The notes beneath the pieces were generated by a model. That model was not told where the DNA came from and did not search any database. It saw only the letters and a program-made list of their open reading frames with translations. Shown here piece after piece: positions 1 to 7,487 of a stretch of 64,000 nt of DNA. The translations under genes and the position numbers were made by a program. How positions within the stretch are numbered: position 1 is the stretch's first letter; each line of letters starts with the position of its first letter. Source of the DNA: Erythrobacteraceae bacterium CFH 75059 (lineage in GTDB: Bacteria > Pseudomonadota > Alphaproteobacteria > Sphingomonadales > Sphingomonadaceae); NCBI GenBank assembly GCA_004331795.1, contig SJSR01000005.1, positions 1-64,000 of the forward strand, in the 5' to 3' direction.

Positions 1-24
1 GGCCTCCGGCAATCCCGGGGCGGT

Positions 25-426
25 TCATTCAAAGGCTTTCGAGTATCTGCCAATCTTAGCGAGCCGTAACATCCTCAAAACTCTCACAAGCCGCAAGACC
101 ATCACGGTTGGGGTAACGAACGGCAGCAGCGTTGCAATGACAACAATCAAGTCGAGAATTGTGGCGGGCCGGAGAGCATAGCGCATCCGCGTCTCCCCGC
201 CTTCGGGTGCACACCAAATCCTTGCAATGTATTCGGCTGCAAACAATAAGCCGAATATAAGCTCAAGGATGCGAACTTCAGCGTTATACGGCCCAGAAAC
301 TGTTTCTTCTGTTTCAAGGATTGCGACAGCAGTGGAAACGAATATCAGAGCCACAATGCTCAAGCTCAGGCGCGATAGCTTTCCGACCGGGTTCAACGCA
401 TGGTATAGCTTTGCGCGGATGGGCAT
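25..426 (-). CDS. Voltage-sensor-only ion channel fragment (S1-S4)
   Basis: The 133-residue product has four hydrophobic segments (about residues 17-38, 52-70, 88-105, 107-128). The last is a textbook S4 helix with R112, R115, R118, R121, K124 and R127 at every third position. The stop codon comes six residues after the last S4 arginine, so the S5-pore-S6 module of bacterial voltage-gated K+ channels is missing. Only 24 bases remain to the window edge, so the continuation cannot be judged. The ATG at 426 was chosen because channel homology begins there; an upstream in-frame start would run into the neighbouring gene and reads as non-channel sequence. It sits 31 bases after a PH-like gene in an AT-richer block. 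It may be a truncated channel gene or a genuine voltage-sensor-only protein. Confidence 0.55.
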   Translation of the reverse strand: MPIRAKLYHALNPVGKLSRLSLSIVALIFVSTAVAILETEETVSGPYNAEVRILELIFGLLFAAEYIARIWCAPEGGETRMRYALRPATILDLIVVIATLLPFVTPTVMVLRLVRVLRMLRLAKIGRYSKAFE

Positions 427-457
427 CTTTTTCGTGCCTAACGACTGACAATTCGAG

Positions 458-1264
458 CTATCGCAGTTCCTCGATTGTTCGACTGATCCGAACCATCGCA
501 GGCTGGTTTTCGCCCTCATCAAACTCGAACAAGACGGGCTTTCCGGTGTCCTTGAACACCTTGATACCGTCCGAAAATGGCTCAAACATGATGATTTTGT
601 TCAGCGGTATTGTGACCGTCTTGTTGGGCGCTACCCAGAGCAGCCGCTTGTTGGTCGCGCACAAGAAGCCGCTGCCGAAAGAGTGGTGATAGGCCTCGGT
701 TTTCCGTGCGACCTGCGCTGATCCTGCACGATAATACACACCCTTCATGATCTTGATCCGCGCAGTTGGTCCGGCGTAAGCAATACGAGTGGTGCGCTGG
801 CGCTCCTCGTAAGCGGTCGCTTGTATGCCGTGGACGCACCACTCGCCCCGTTTCAGCAGCAGTGGCGCCTCCACAGGGTCAAGCGGGGTGTTCCAAGCGG
901 CGAATTGCAAGCGCGCAGCATCAAGCTTGCCTTGCGTGACAGGGTCTAGGGGCGGATTTCCATAGCGATCCATGGCCGCCGACAATTTCGCCTCCTCGTC
1001 CGGCGACAGAAGGCCGTCATCAAGCACTGCATCAGTGACTGCCGTAATCTTGGCAAAGCAGTGGGCGTCCCATTCAGTCTCGCCCAGTTCTTTCGGCACG
1101 TTTGCTCGAAGTTCAGAAAGAACAGCATCCGCCGAAAATTGGGCACGCGCCTCATGCTCGGAGATAATGCGGCGAGCAGTCTCGATGTTGGCGCGTTGCG
1201 CAGATGCGCGCTCACGAGCGGCTTTGCCGGTCAACTGATCCGCCGCCTTCTTCAGCCAACTCAC
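458..1264 (-). CDS. Uncharacterised protein with C-terminal PH-like domain
   Basis: This 268-residue cytosolic protein begins at a GTG preceded by a run of six G. The first 60 residues are charged and probably helical. A middle section around residues 75-110 contains an acidic DDGLLSPDEE stretch like those in TerB-like helical modules. Residues 160-255 alternate strands (a GFLCATNKRLLWV core, then VTIPLNKI and GIKVFKDTGK) in the manner of bacterial PH-like domains found in membrane-associated or zinc-ribbon proteins. No catalytic motif is visible. Base composition is markedly AT-richer than the rest of the window (541-600 is 26/60 G+C), suggesting acquired DNA shared with the channel fragment downstream. 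The function is unknown. Confidence 0.7.
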   Translation of the reverse strand: MSWLKKAADQLTGKAARERASAQRANIETARRIISEHEARAQFSADAVLSELRANVPKELGETEWDAHCFAKITAVTDAVLDDGLLSPDEEAKLSAAMDRYGNPPLDPVTQGKLDAARLQFAAWNTPLDPVEAPLLLKRGEWCVHGIQATAYEERQRTTRIAYAGPTARIKIMKGVYYRAGSAQVARKTEAYHHSFGSGFLCATNKRLLWVAPNKTVTIPLNKIIMFEPFSDGIKVFKDTGKPVLFEFDEGENQPAMVRISRTIEELR

Positions 1265-1468
1265 AAGTGCCCCCCAGTCATTTGCCAGATCTGACGACGC
1301 CGTTTCCGTCGGCGTGCCGAATGTGTCACGGGTTACTTTCGGAACGAACCCGATAGCGGCGCTTCGACCTTTTCATAATAGCCTTATGTTTAAACGCCAT
1401 ATGTGGTGTGCAACGGAGCAACAAACGATTTTCCTACTGTCCCGCTTTGTGCAATCTGCCTGCGGGTC

Positions 1469-2314
1469 ATGGCCCGCTCCTCCCCTCCATCGCGCCCCGC
1501 CCGCTCGCGCGCCGCGGACACTCCTGCCGCGGACGCCGGCGACCGGGCCGCGCAGACGGTCCTGCCGGGCAAGGGCGACGGGGCGGCGGGTGCGCTCACC
1601 TGCACGCGCAAACTCCGCCGGCAGGCGACCTCGCGCACCGCCTGGCGCGGGGCGGCGCCGGGAGAGGATGATCCGCTGCTGGAGTTTGCGCCGTATCTCC
1701 ACCCGCGCCCGCGGCTGAACTCGATCACGCCCGAGCGGCAGCGCGCCTTCGTCGCCCATCTCGCCGCGACCGGCATCGTCAGCCAGGCGGCGCGGCACAT
1801 CGGCAAGTCGATGGAGGCGCTCTACAAGCTGCGCGCCCGGCCGGGGGCGGAAGGCTTCGCGGCGGCGTGGGACGCGGCGCTGGAGCGGGGCGTGCAGCGG
1901 CTGGAGGACTGCGCCCTCGAACGCGCGCTGAGGGGCACGCCGACGCCGATCGTCGGGCCGGGCGGGGTCGTGGGCTGGTGGGACAAGCCGGACAACGCGC
2001 TGCTGCGCTTCCTGCTGCAGCACAGGCTGCCGGAACGCTACGGGGTGCAGAACTTGAAGCCCGGCCATCCGGTCTATGACAGCATCGCCGCCGAGGCGGT
2101 GGCGGCGTGGGAGAAGGCGCAGGCGATCGACGAGGAGGCGCTCTACGCCAGCATCGACGCCAAGCTCGACGCGCTGAGGCGGGAGCCGCCAGGCGCGGGG
2201 ACGGGTCCGGGGACGGGCGCGGGCGCGGTTCAGGACGCGGTGGCCGGCGCCGACAGCGGGAAGAAGGGGATGCGCACCTCGAGCGGCGCGCCGTCCTCGT
2301 CCTCGAAGCCGTAG
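1469..2314 (+). CDS. HTH protein, terminase-small-subunit-like architecture
   Basis: The 281-residue protein starts with a basic low-complexity leader (residues 1-65) and continues with a helix-turn-helix core around residues 80-120 (TPERQRAFVAHLAATG, then SQAARHIGKS). The core is followed by a segment with a GWWDKPDNALLRFLLQ motif and a KLDALRREPP helix. The HTH arrangement resembles phage terminase small subunits and sphingomonad proteins of unknown role, so DNA binding is likely but the target is not known. The last 28 codons are Gly/Ala/Ser-rich and lie antisense to the end of apaG; this tail may be read-through of a non-conserved C-terminus. The ATG at 1469 was chosen over a GTG 66 bases upstream because the upstream codons are AT-rich and unlike the gene. 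Confidence 0.65.
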   Translation: MARSSPPSRPARSRAADTPAADAGDRAAQTVLPGKGDGAAGALTCTRKLRRQATSRTAWRGAAPGEDDPLLEFAPYLHPRPRLNSITPERQRAFVAHLAATGIVSQAARHIGKSMEALYKLRARPGAEGFAAAWDAALERGVQRLEDCALERALRGTPTPIVGPGGVVGWWDKPDNALLRFLLQHRLPERYGVQNLKPGHPVYDSIAAEAVAAWEKAQAIDEEALYASIDAKLDALRREPPGAGTGPGTGAGAVQDAVAGADSGKKGMRTSSGAPSSSSKP

Positions 2315-2631
2315 AACCCTTCCATCGACCCGTGCGGGGTTGCCAGCGGACAGCCGGAGACATAGTCGTGGGTCGCGCCCGGCGAGAGCACCGGCTGCTC
2401 GCCCACCACGCCCGCGCCGTCGACATGCGCCACCCGCCCGCGCCCGTCGGTGATGCGCCAGTGCCGGGTGCGCAGCTGCACGGCCCGGTCGGAGTGGTTC
2501 TCAATGCGGATGTGGTAGGTCCAGAACCACGTCCCCGCTTCCGGCTCGGACTGTTCGGCGAGGTAGGCGACCGCGACGCGCACGGTGATGCCGTGGGTCG
2601 TGGCGGCGTGCTGGAAAAAAGCGTCCATCAT
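2230..2631 (-). CDS. apaG: ApaG family protein
   Basis: This is a 133-residue single-domain protein of the ApaG/DUF525 family with a fibronectin-III-like beta fold. Family signatures seen are TWFWTYHIRIENHSDRAVQL near residue 35, RHWRITDGRG near 56, GVVGEQPVLSPG near 75 and GSMEGFYGF near 102. Mutants in enterobacteria affect Co2+ resistance and Mg2+ efflux, and homologous domains occur in F-box proteins; the biochemical role remains unsettled. Two adjacent ATG codons are possible starts (2631 or 2628). The final 85 bases overlap the 3' end of the HTH gene on the other strand. Confidence 0.93.
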   Translation of the reverse strand: MMDAFFQHAATTHGITVRVAVAYLAEQSEPEAGTWFWTYHIRIENHSDRAVQLRTRHWRITDGRGRVAHVDGAGVVGEQPVLSPGATHDYVSGCPLATPHGSMEGFYGFEDEDGAPLEVRIPFFPLSAPATAS

Positions 2632-2711
2632 GGCGCGGGGTCTAGCACGGCGCGGGCGGCGGCCAAACCCTGCACGCCCCGAGCGGGTGGCCCGGTGCGG
2701 CGGGCAGCGAA

Positions 2712-2741
2712 AAGGGCGGCGCCGCAGCCGGCACCGCCCTT
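2712..2741 (-). terminator. Intrinsic terminator after the small membrane protein gene
   Basis: Read on the minus strand, AAGGGCGGTGCC and GGCGCCGCCCTT form a GC-rich hairpin of about 12 pairs with one mismatch, followed by a short T run. It lies 20 bases beyond the stop codon of the 74-residue gene and upstream of apaG, so it probably separates the two transcripts. Confidence 0.65.
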
Positions 2742-2762
2742 CGCGTCAGAACCGGACGTGGC

Positions 2763-2987
2763 TCAGCGGCTGACCGGACGATCGTCGTCGTTCTCGATCA
2801 GCAGCAGCACGCCGATGGCGATGCCGGCGATGGCGGCGATGATGAACGCCGGGGCGATGCCTTCGCCGCCGAGTTCGCTGGCGCCCGCGACGGGGGCCGT
2901 GATCCGGGCGTTGGCGCTCTGCGCCGCGACCGGAGCCGCAACCAGCGCGGTGGCCGCCGCGGCCAGGGCGATGGTGTTCTTCTTCAT
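2763..2987 (-). CDS. Small exported or membrane protein
   Basis: This 74-residue protein begins MKKNTIALAAAATALVAAP, a typical signal peptide with a VAAQS cleavage site near residue 23. A second hydrophobic segment (about residues 47-63, APAFIIAAIAGIAIGVLLL) is followed by an acidic ENDDDRPVSR tail. The start is secured by a perfect AAGGAG ribosome-binding site seven bases upstream of the ATG. The gene has its own downstream terminator and looks monocistronic. Small proteins of this design are common in sphingomonads, but none has a function I can assign here. Confidence 0.8.
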   Translation of the reverse strand: MKKNTIALAAAATALVAAPVAAQSANARITAPVAGASELGGEGIAPAFIIAAIAGIAIGVLLLIENDDDRPVSR

Positions 2988-3128
2988 ACCTGCACTCCTT
3001 GCACGTTTATGCTTCAACCCCACAAGCAGCGGTCGACCCGTATGTTCCCGATGAGATGTCAAAGCGTTCCTTCCGGCCGACCGGCGGCGGTTGCCCCGGC
3101 ACCGATGTGCTTCTAAGGCGCCCGCCAC

Positions 3129-4400
3129 ATGACACGGCCGCAGACGACACTACGCGATCCGCTTGGGTGGTCAATCGCGATAACCTTTGCGTTCGGGATG
3201 CTGGTATTTTGGCAACTGTCGATCCCGCACAAGCTTTACTTCGACGAGATCCATTACATCCCCGCCGCCCGCGCGCTCCTCTACGAAGGACGGCTCGTCA
3301 ACCCCGAGCACCCGCTGCTGGGCAAGCTGATCCTTGCGGCCAGCCTCCAGCTTCTCGGCGACGGGCCGGCGGGCTGGCGCGTGCCGGGGGCGCTGGCGGG
3401 CACGTGGACGCTGTTCGCCGCGATGCGGGCGCTGTGGTTCGCGAGCTGCCGCCGCTTTGCCACCCTCGCCTACGGCGTGCTGCTCGCAACCGGGTTCATG
3501 CTGTTCGTCCAGAGCCGCATCGCCATGCTGGACAGCTTCATGCTGGCCTTCCTCGCCACGGCGGTGTGGCAGGCGGCGGCCGCGTGCCGGGAGCCGGAAA
3601 CGGGCCGCTGGCGTCTGGCGCTGACGGGCGTGATGCTGGGCCTTGCCCTCGGCGCCAAGTGGAACGCCGCGCCGCTCCTGCCGGTGTTCGGCCTCGCCTT
3701 CCTCGCCGCCCGCCTCGCCGCCGGACGGCGCCGCCTGCTGACCAGCCGCCGGGGCTGGCCGGTGCCGGGCGTGTCGCTGCTGGAGGCGGCGCTGTGGCTC
3801 GGCGTGGTGCCGCTGCTCGTCTACGCGGCGACCTTTCTCCCCGGATACGGGCTGCGCGACGGGATCGGCACCGACCTGCTCTCGCACAATCTGTGGATGG
3901 CCGAGCTGCAGTCGTCGGTGGTGACGGCGCACACCTATCAGAGCAGCCTGTCGCAGTGGGTGCTCAACACGCGCCCGATCTGGTACCTGTTCGAGGAGGT
4001 GGACGGCGCCTGGCGCGGCATCGTCATGCTGGGCAACCCGTTCACCGCGCTGGCCGGGCTGCCGGCGCTCGCCTGGTGCGCGTGGCGGGGCGTGCGCCGC
4101 CGCGACATGGCCGCGCTGGGCGTGGTGGTGCTCTACACGGTCAGCGTCGGCTTCTGGCTCGTCGCCGACAAGCCGATCCAGTTCTTCTACCACTACCTCG
4201 TGCCGCAGCTGACGCTGCTGGCGGCGCTGGCGCTGGCGGCCGACGCGCTGTGGCAAAGGCGCCGCTGGCGCGCGGCGGCGCTCGCAATCCCCCTCGCCAG
4301 CGCCCTGCTGTTCGCCTGGTTCTTCCCGATCTTGGGCGCCCGGCCGCTTGCCGAGGTGACCACCTACGAGCGGTGGATGTGGCTCGACAGCTGGCGCTGA
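3129..4400 (+). CDS. GT39/PMT-family glycosyltransferase (protein O-mannosyltransferase-like)
   Basis: This is a 423-residue polytopic inner-membrane protein with about nine to ten hydrophobic segments. The first periplasmic loop carries YFDEIHYIPAARALL at residues 37-51, the acidic DE pair that is catalytic in dolichyl/undecaprenyl-phosphate-mannose protein mannosyltransferases, followed by NPEHPLLGK. Further family features are SRIAMLDSF near 129-137 and GAKWNA near 175. It probably transfers a sugar from a polyprenyl-phosphate donor to a periplasmic acceptor. No other glycan gene is adjacent, so substrate and acceptor are unknown. It converges on recO with 19 bases between the stop codons. 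Confidence 0.85.
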   Translation: MTRPQTTLRDPLGWSIAITFAFGMLVFWQLSIPHKLYFDEIHYIPAARALLYEGRLVNPEHPLLGKLILAASLQLLGDGPAGWRVPGALAGTWTLFAAMRALWFASCRRFATLAYGVLLATGFMLFVQSRIAMLDSFMLAFLATAVWQAAAACREPETGRWRLALTGVMLGLALGAKWNAAPLLPVFGLAFLAARLAAGRRRLLTSRRGWPVPGVSLLEAALWLGVVPLLVYAATFLPGYGLRDGIGTDLLSHNLWMAELQSSVVTAHTYQSSLSQWVLNTRPIWYLFEEVDGAWRGIVMLGNPFTALAGLPALAWCAWRGVRRRDMAALGVVVLYTVSVGFWLVADKPIQFFYHYLVPQLTLLAALALAADALWQRRRWRAAALAIPLASALLFAWFFPILGARPLAEVTTYERWMWLDSWR

Positions 4401-4419
4401 ACCGCCCGGCTCTCCAGCA

Positions 4420-5019
4420 TCAGACCGTCCGCCCGAGCCGCTCCTCGAGCAAGCCGCGCAGCGCCAGCACCGCCTCGCCGCGGTCGTGGAGCAGATAGCG
4501 CCCGACCGCGCGCCGCTGCGCCGTGAACAGCGCGACACGTCCGGCGTGGTCCTCCGGCACCGGCAGCCGCGCCTCGCCATAGCCCAGATCGCGCAGCAGC
4601 AGGCGCTCGTAGGCGATCAGCGCGGTCACCCACTGCCGGGCCGAGGGCGCCGCTTCAACCGCCCTGATGACCCCGTCGAGCGCATCGAACAGGGCCGGAT
4701 AGGCGCTGCGCTCGGGCAGGGCCGACGCGGCAAGCGCCGTGACCCACGCCAGCGCCGCGGCCGGCAGCGGCTGACTCGCGACCGGCGCCCGGCTGGTCGC
4801 CAGCTCGAGCCGCAGCGACGGCATCTGGCTGTCCGCGCGGGCGCTGATGTCGACCATGACGCCGTTGCCAGGGATCAGCACCGGCCGCAGAGTGCGGCCG
4901 CGACCGCCGGGAACATAGCCGGCCACCACGCCGAACCCGCGGGTCAGCAGCCGGGCGATGCTGCCGCTCTCGCCATGGGCGCGGACGCCGAGCACGATCG
5001 CCTCGTCGCGCAGGCGCAT
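4420..5019 (-). CDS. recO: DNA repair protein RecO
   Basis: RecO loads RecA with RecR during RecF-pathway gap repair and anneals SSB-coated strands. The N-terminal OB-fold is recognisable (MRLRDEAIVLGVRAHGESGS, then GYVPGGRGR and LIPGN at residues 35-52), followed by the helical domain with AYERLLLRDLGYG near residues 138-150. At 199 residues it is shorter than most RecO proteins, and it has no cysteine, so the zinc finger of some family members is absent. It is last in a minus-strand run gor-tspO-ubiK-recO. In Caulobacter-type genomes recO follows era; here era lies about 7 kb away. Confidence 0.9.
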   Translation of the reverse strand: MRLRDEAIVLGVRAHGESGSIARLLTRGFGVVAGYVPGGRGRTLRPVLIPGNGVMVDISARADSQMPSLRLELATSRAPVASQPLPAAALAWVTALAASALPERSAYPALFDALDGVIRAVEAAPSARQWVTALIAYERLLLRDLGYGEARLPVPEDHAGRVALFTAQRRAVGRYLLHDRGEAVLALRGLLEERLGRTV

Positions 5020-5064
5020 GATCAGCGCCGCCGGCGCACGCGCTTCGCGCGGTGGGGGATCGGG

Positions 5065-5370
5065 TCAGTCCGCGGCCGGCGCAGGGCCGCCGCCCGGACC
5101 GCCGTCCGACGCACCGCCGGGTGCAGCTGCCCGCTCCGCCTCGAGCGCCGCCACCCGCGCCCCCAGCCGTTCGGCCTCCTCGCGGGCGCGCGCGGCCATG
5201 GCTTTCACCGCCTCGAACTCGTCACGGCTCACGAAGTCCAGCCCGCCCAGCGACTCGCGCAGCTTCTCGCGCGCGCTGTCGCGCGCCTCGCGGGTCATTC
5301 CGGCAAAGGTGCCCGCAGCGCCGGTGGCGAGCTTCACGAAATCGGCGATCAGTCGGTTCTCGCTTTGCAT
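5065..5370 (-). CDS. ubiK: UbiK-family (BMFP) accessory factor
   Basis: The 101-residue protein starts MQSENRLIADFVKLATGAAG, an amphipathic helix. Residues 52-90 form a coiled coil with the family signature LDFVSRDEFEAVKAMAARARE, and a Gly/Ala/Pro-rich tail follows. UbiK/BMFP proteins bind lipids and help the soluble ubiquinone-biosynthesis complex in proteobacteria. The ATG at 5370 was chosen because the amphipathic helix starts there; an upstream start would add non-conserved residues. It lies 45 bases before recO on the same strand. Confidence 0.85.
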   Translation of the reverse strand: MQSENRLIADFVKLATGAAGTFAGMTREARDSAREKLRESLGGLDFVSRDEFEAVKAMAARAREEAERLGARVAALEAERAAAPGGASDGGPGGGPAPAAD

Positions 5371-5413
5371 GGCGGCGATGTGGCGGTGCGCGGAAGGTTT
5401 GTCCAGAGCGGCC

Positions 5414-5962
5414 TCAGAGCGCGACCCGCTGGAACGGCGACACCGTCCGTCCGCCGTCGGCATCGGGGTTGAGCTGCAGGAACTGCCAGTTCAGCACGGT
5501 CGCGAACAGCACCCAGGCAAGGTAGGGGAGCATCAGCAGTCCGGCGCTGCGCCGCACCCGGAAGAACACGATCGTGGTGGCAAGGACCGCCACGTCGAGC
5601 GCGAGCAGCAGGATCAGCGCCGCGTTGATCTGGTAGGCGCCGAAGAACAGCGGCGTCCAGGCCAGGTTGAGGAGCAGCTGCACGACGAACAGGCCCAGCG
5701 CGAGCCGCCGCTGCCGCGCGCCGCGCGCGGTGAGGACCAGCGCGAGCGCCACCCCCATCAGGGCGTAGAGGATGGTCCACACGATGCCGAAGGTCGCCGG
5801 CGGCGGATAGATCGCCGGCTTCTCCAGCGAGGCGAACCACGGGCTGTCCGCGCTGCCGAGCTGCCCGGACAGGAAGCCGAGACCGACGATGACCGGAACC
5901 GTGAGGATGGCCCAGCGCCACGCGTCGCGGCGGTGCTGTCCGTTGGCTGCAAGCATGCTCAT
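5414..5962 (-). CDS. tspO: TspO/MBR family tryptophan-rich sensory protein
   Basis: This 182-residue integral membrane protein has five transmembrane helices. Family features are the WFASLEKPAIYPPP segment near residues 42-55, GIVWTILYALMG near 59-70, and NLAWTPLFFGAYQ near 98-110. TspO binds porphyrins and other hydrophobic ligands and modulates tetrapyrrole and stress responses in alphaproteobacteria. A second ATG occurs at codon 3. It sits between gor and ubiK in the same orientation, with about 90 bases to gor. Confidence 0.93.
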   Translation of the reverse strand: MSMLAANGQHRRDAWRWAILTVPVIVGLGFLSGQLGSADSPWFASLEKPAIYPPPATFGIVWTILYALMGVALALVLTARGARQRRLALGLFVVQLLLNLAWTPLFFGAYQINAALILLLALDVAVLATTIVFFRVRRSAGLLMLPYLAWVLFATVLNWQFLQLNPDADGGRTVSPFQRVAL

Positions 5963-6053
5963 GCGTCTCTCTCCCCCTGCGCGGCGCCGCGCCGATCGGC
6001 GGCTGCGTTCACCGGCGGACGGGGTGCGCCGTCCCCCTTCCGGCCTGTCAACG

Positions 6054-7412
6054 TCAGCGCATCAGCACCAGTTCCTCCGCCATTGTCGGATGCAGCGCCA
6101 CCGTGGCGTCGAAATCGGCCTTCGTCAGCCCGGCCTTGACCGCCACGGCCGCGGCCTGAAGAATCTCCGGCGCGTCCGGGCCGATCATGTGCAGGCCGAG
6201 GATCCGCCCGCTGGTCCCGTCGCACACCATCTTGTAGAGGCTGCGCTCGTTGCGGCCGGCGATGACGTTCTTCATCGGGCGGAAATCCGACTGGTAGACC
6301 TTGACCCCGCCATAGGCGTTGCGCGCCTCGCCTTCGGTCATCCCGACGCTGGCGAGCGGCGGGTGGCTGAACACGGCGCTGGGAATGCAGTCGTAGTCGA
6401 CGCTGGACGGTTGATCGCCGAACACCGTGTCGGCGAATGCCTGTCCCTCGCGGATGGCGACGGGGGTGAGCTGCACCCGGTCGGTGACGTCGCCGACGGC
6501 GTAGATCCAGTCCGTGGCCGTGCGCGAGAAGCGGTCCACCGGAATGGCGCCGCGTTCGCCGAGGGTGACGCCCTGCGCCTCCAGACCCAGACCGCCGCTG
6601 TTGGGAAGGCGTCCGGTGGCGAACAGGACGCAGTCCGCCTCGAGATCGTCATGCCCCGTCATGCTCACGCGCAGCGCCCCGCCGTCGCTGCGCGCGATGC
6701 CGCGGAACGAGGCGTTGAAGCGGAAGTCGATGCCCTTGAGCAGGCTGATCTGGAGCAGGCGGTCCCGCAGCGCCTCGTCATAGCCGCGCAGGATCGTCTC
6801 GCCGCGGTTCATGATCGTCACCTTGGCGCCCAGCGCGTTGAAGATCCCGGCGAATTCGTTGGCGATGTAGCCGCCGCCGGCGATCAGCACCCGTTCCGGA
6901 ACGGCGTCGAGGTGGAACGCCTCGTTGCTGGTGATGCCAAGTTCGGCGCCGGGGCAGTCGGGCACGAACGGGCGGGCGCCGGTGGCGACGAGCACGATGC
7001 GCGCCGTGACGGTGCGCCCGCTGGCGAGCGTGATCTCGTGCGGGCCGGTGATCGTCGCCCGCTCGTCGAAGATGGTGACCTTGTTATTCTCCAGCGTCTG
7101 GCGGTAGAGACCGTTCAGCCGGTCCACGTCGGCCAGCACCGCATCGCGCAGGGCGATCCAGTCGAAGCGGCGTTCGCCCACGGTCCAGCCGAAGCGCGCC
7201 GCGTCGTGCAGATCCTCGGCGAAGTGCGCGCCGTAGACGAGCATCTTTTTGGGCACGCAGCCGCGGATGACGCAGGTGCCGCCGACGCGGTGTTCCTCGG
7301 CCACGGCAACGCGCGCGCCGTGCGCCGCCGCGACCCGGCTGGCGCGCACCCCGCCCGACCCGGCGCCGATGGTGAACAGGTCGTAGTCGTACTGCGTGTC
7401 GGCGGCGGCCAT
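6054..7412 (-). CDS. gor: Glutathione-disulfide reductase
   Basis: This FAD enzyme reduces glutathione disulfide with NADPH in the cytosol. The 452 residues contain the FAD-binding IGAGSGGVRA near residue 16, the redox-active disulfide in GGTCVIRGCVPKK near 44-56, a second dinucleotide-binding GGGYIANEFAG near 178, the ATGRLPN motif near 265, YAVGDVTDRVQLTPVAI near 305, and the C-terminal active-site HPTMAEEL. The GSG motif and CVIRGC spacing match alphaproteobacterial Gor rather than lipoamide dehydrogenase. The ATG at 7412 has a GGAAGGG ribosome-binding site. Confidence 0.95.
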   Translation of the reverse strand: MAAADTQYDYDLFTIGAGSGGVRASRVAAAHGARVAVAEEHRVGGTCVIRGCVPKKMLVYGAHFAEDLHDAARFGWTVGERRFDWIALRDAVLADVDRLNGLYRQTLENNKVTIFDERATITGPHEITLASGRTVTARIVLVATGARPFVPDCPGAELGITSNEAFHLDAVPERVLIAGGGYIANEFAGIFNALGAKVTIMNRGETILRGYDEALRDRLLQISLLKGIDFRFNASFRGIARSDGGALRVSMTGHDDLEADCVLFATGRLPNSGGLGLEAQGVTLGERGAIPVDRFSRTATDWIYAVGDVTDRVQLTPVAIREGQAFADTVFGDQPSSVDYDCIPSAVFSHPPLASVGMTEGEARNAYGGVKVYQSDFRPMKNVIAGRNERSLYKMVCDGTSGRILGLHMIGPDAPEILQAAAVAVKAGLTKADFDATVALHPTMAEELVLMR

Positions 7413-7487
7413 GCAATGCCCTTCCTGCTGTGTGGCTGCCCCGCCTCTAGGGGCTGCGGGCGGGCGCGCCAAGCGGGGGCGCCGCGG

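Noticed and set aside
2636-2760. Possible tRNA in the apaG upstream region
   Set aside because: No TpsiC-arm sequence (GTTCGA-type) or cloverleaf pairing; the only structure is the terminator hairpin.
3171-4580. Open frame of about 470 codons opposite the PMT gene
   Set aside because: Antisense to a well-supported membrane glycosyltransferase; Gln/Arg/His-rich with no recognisable domain.
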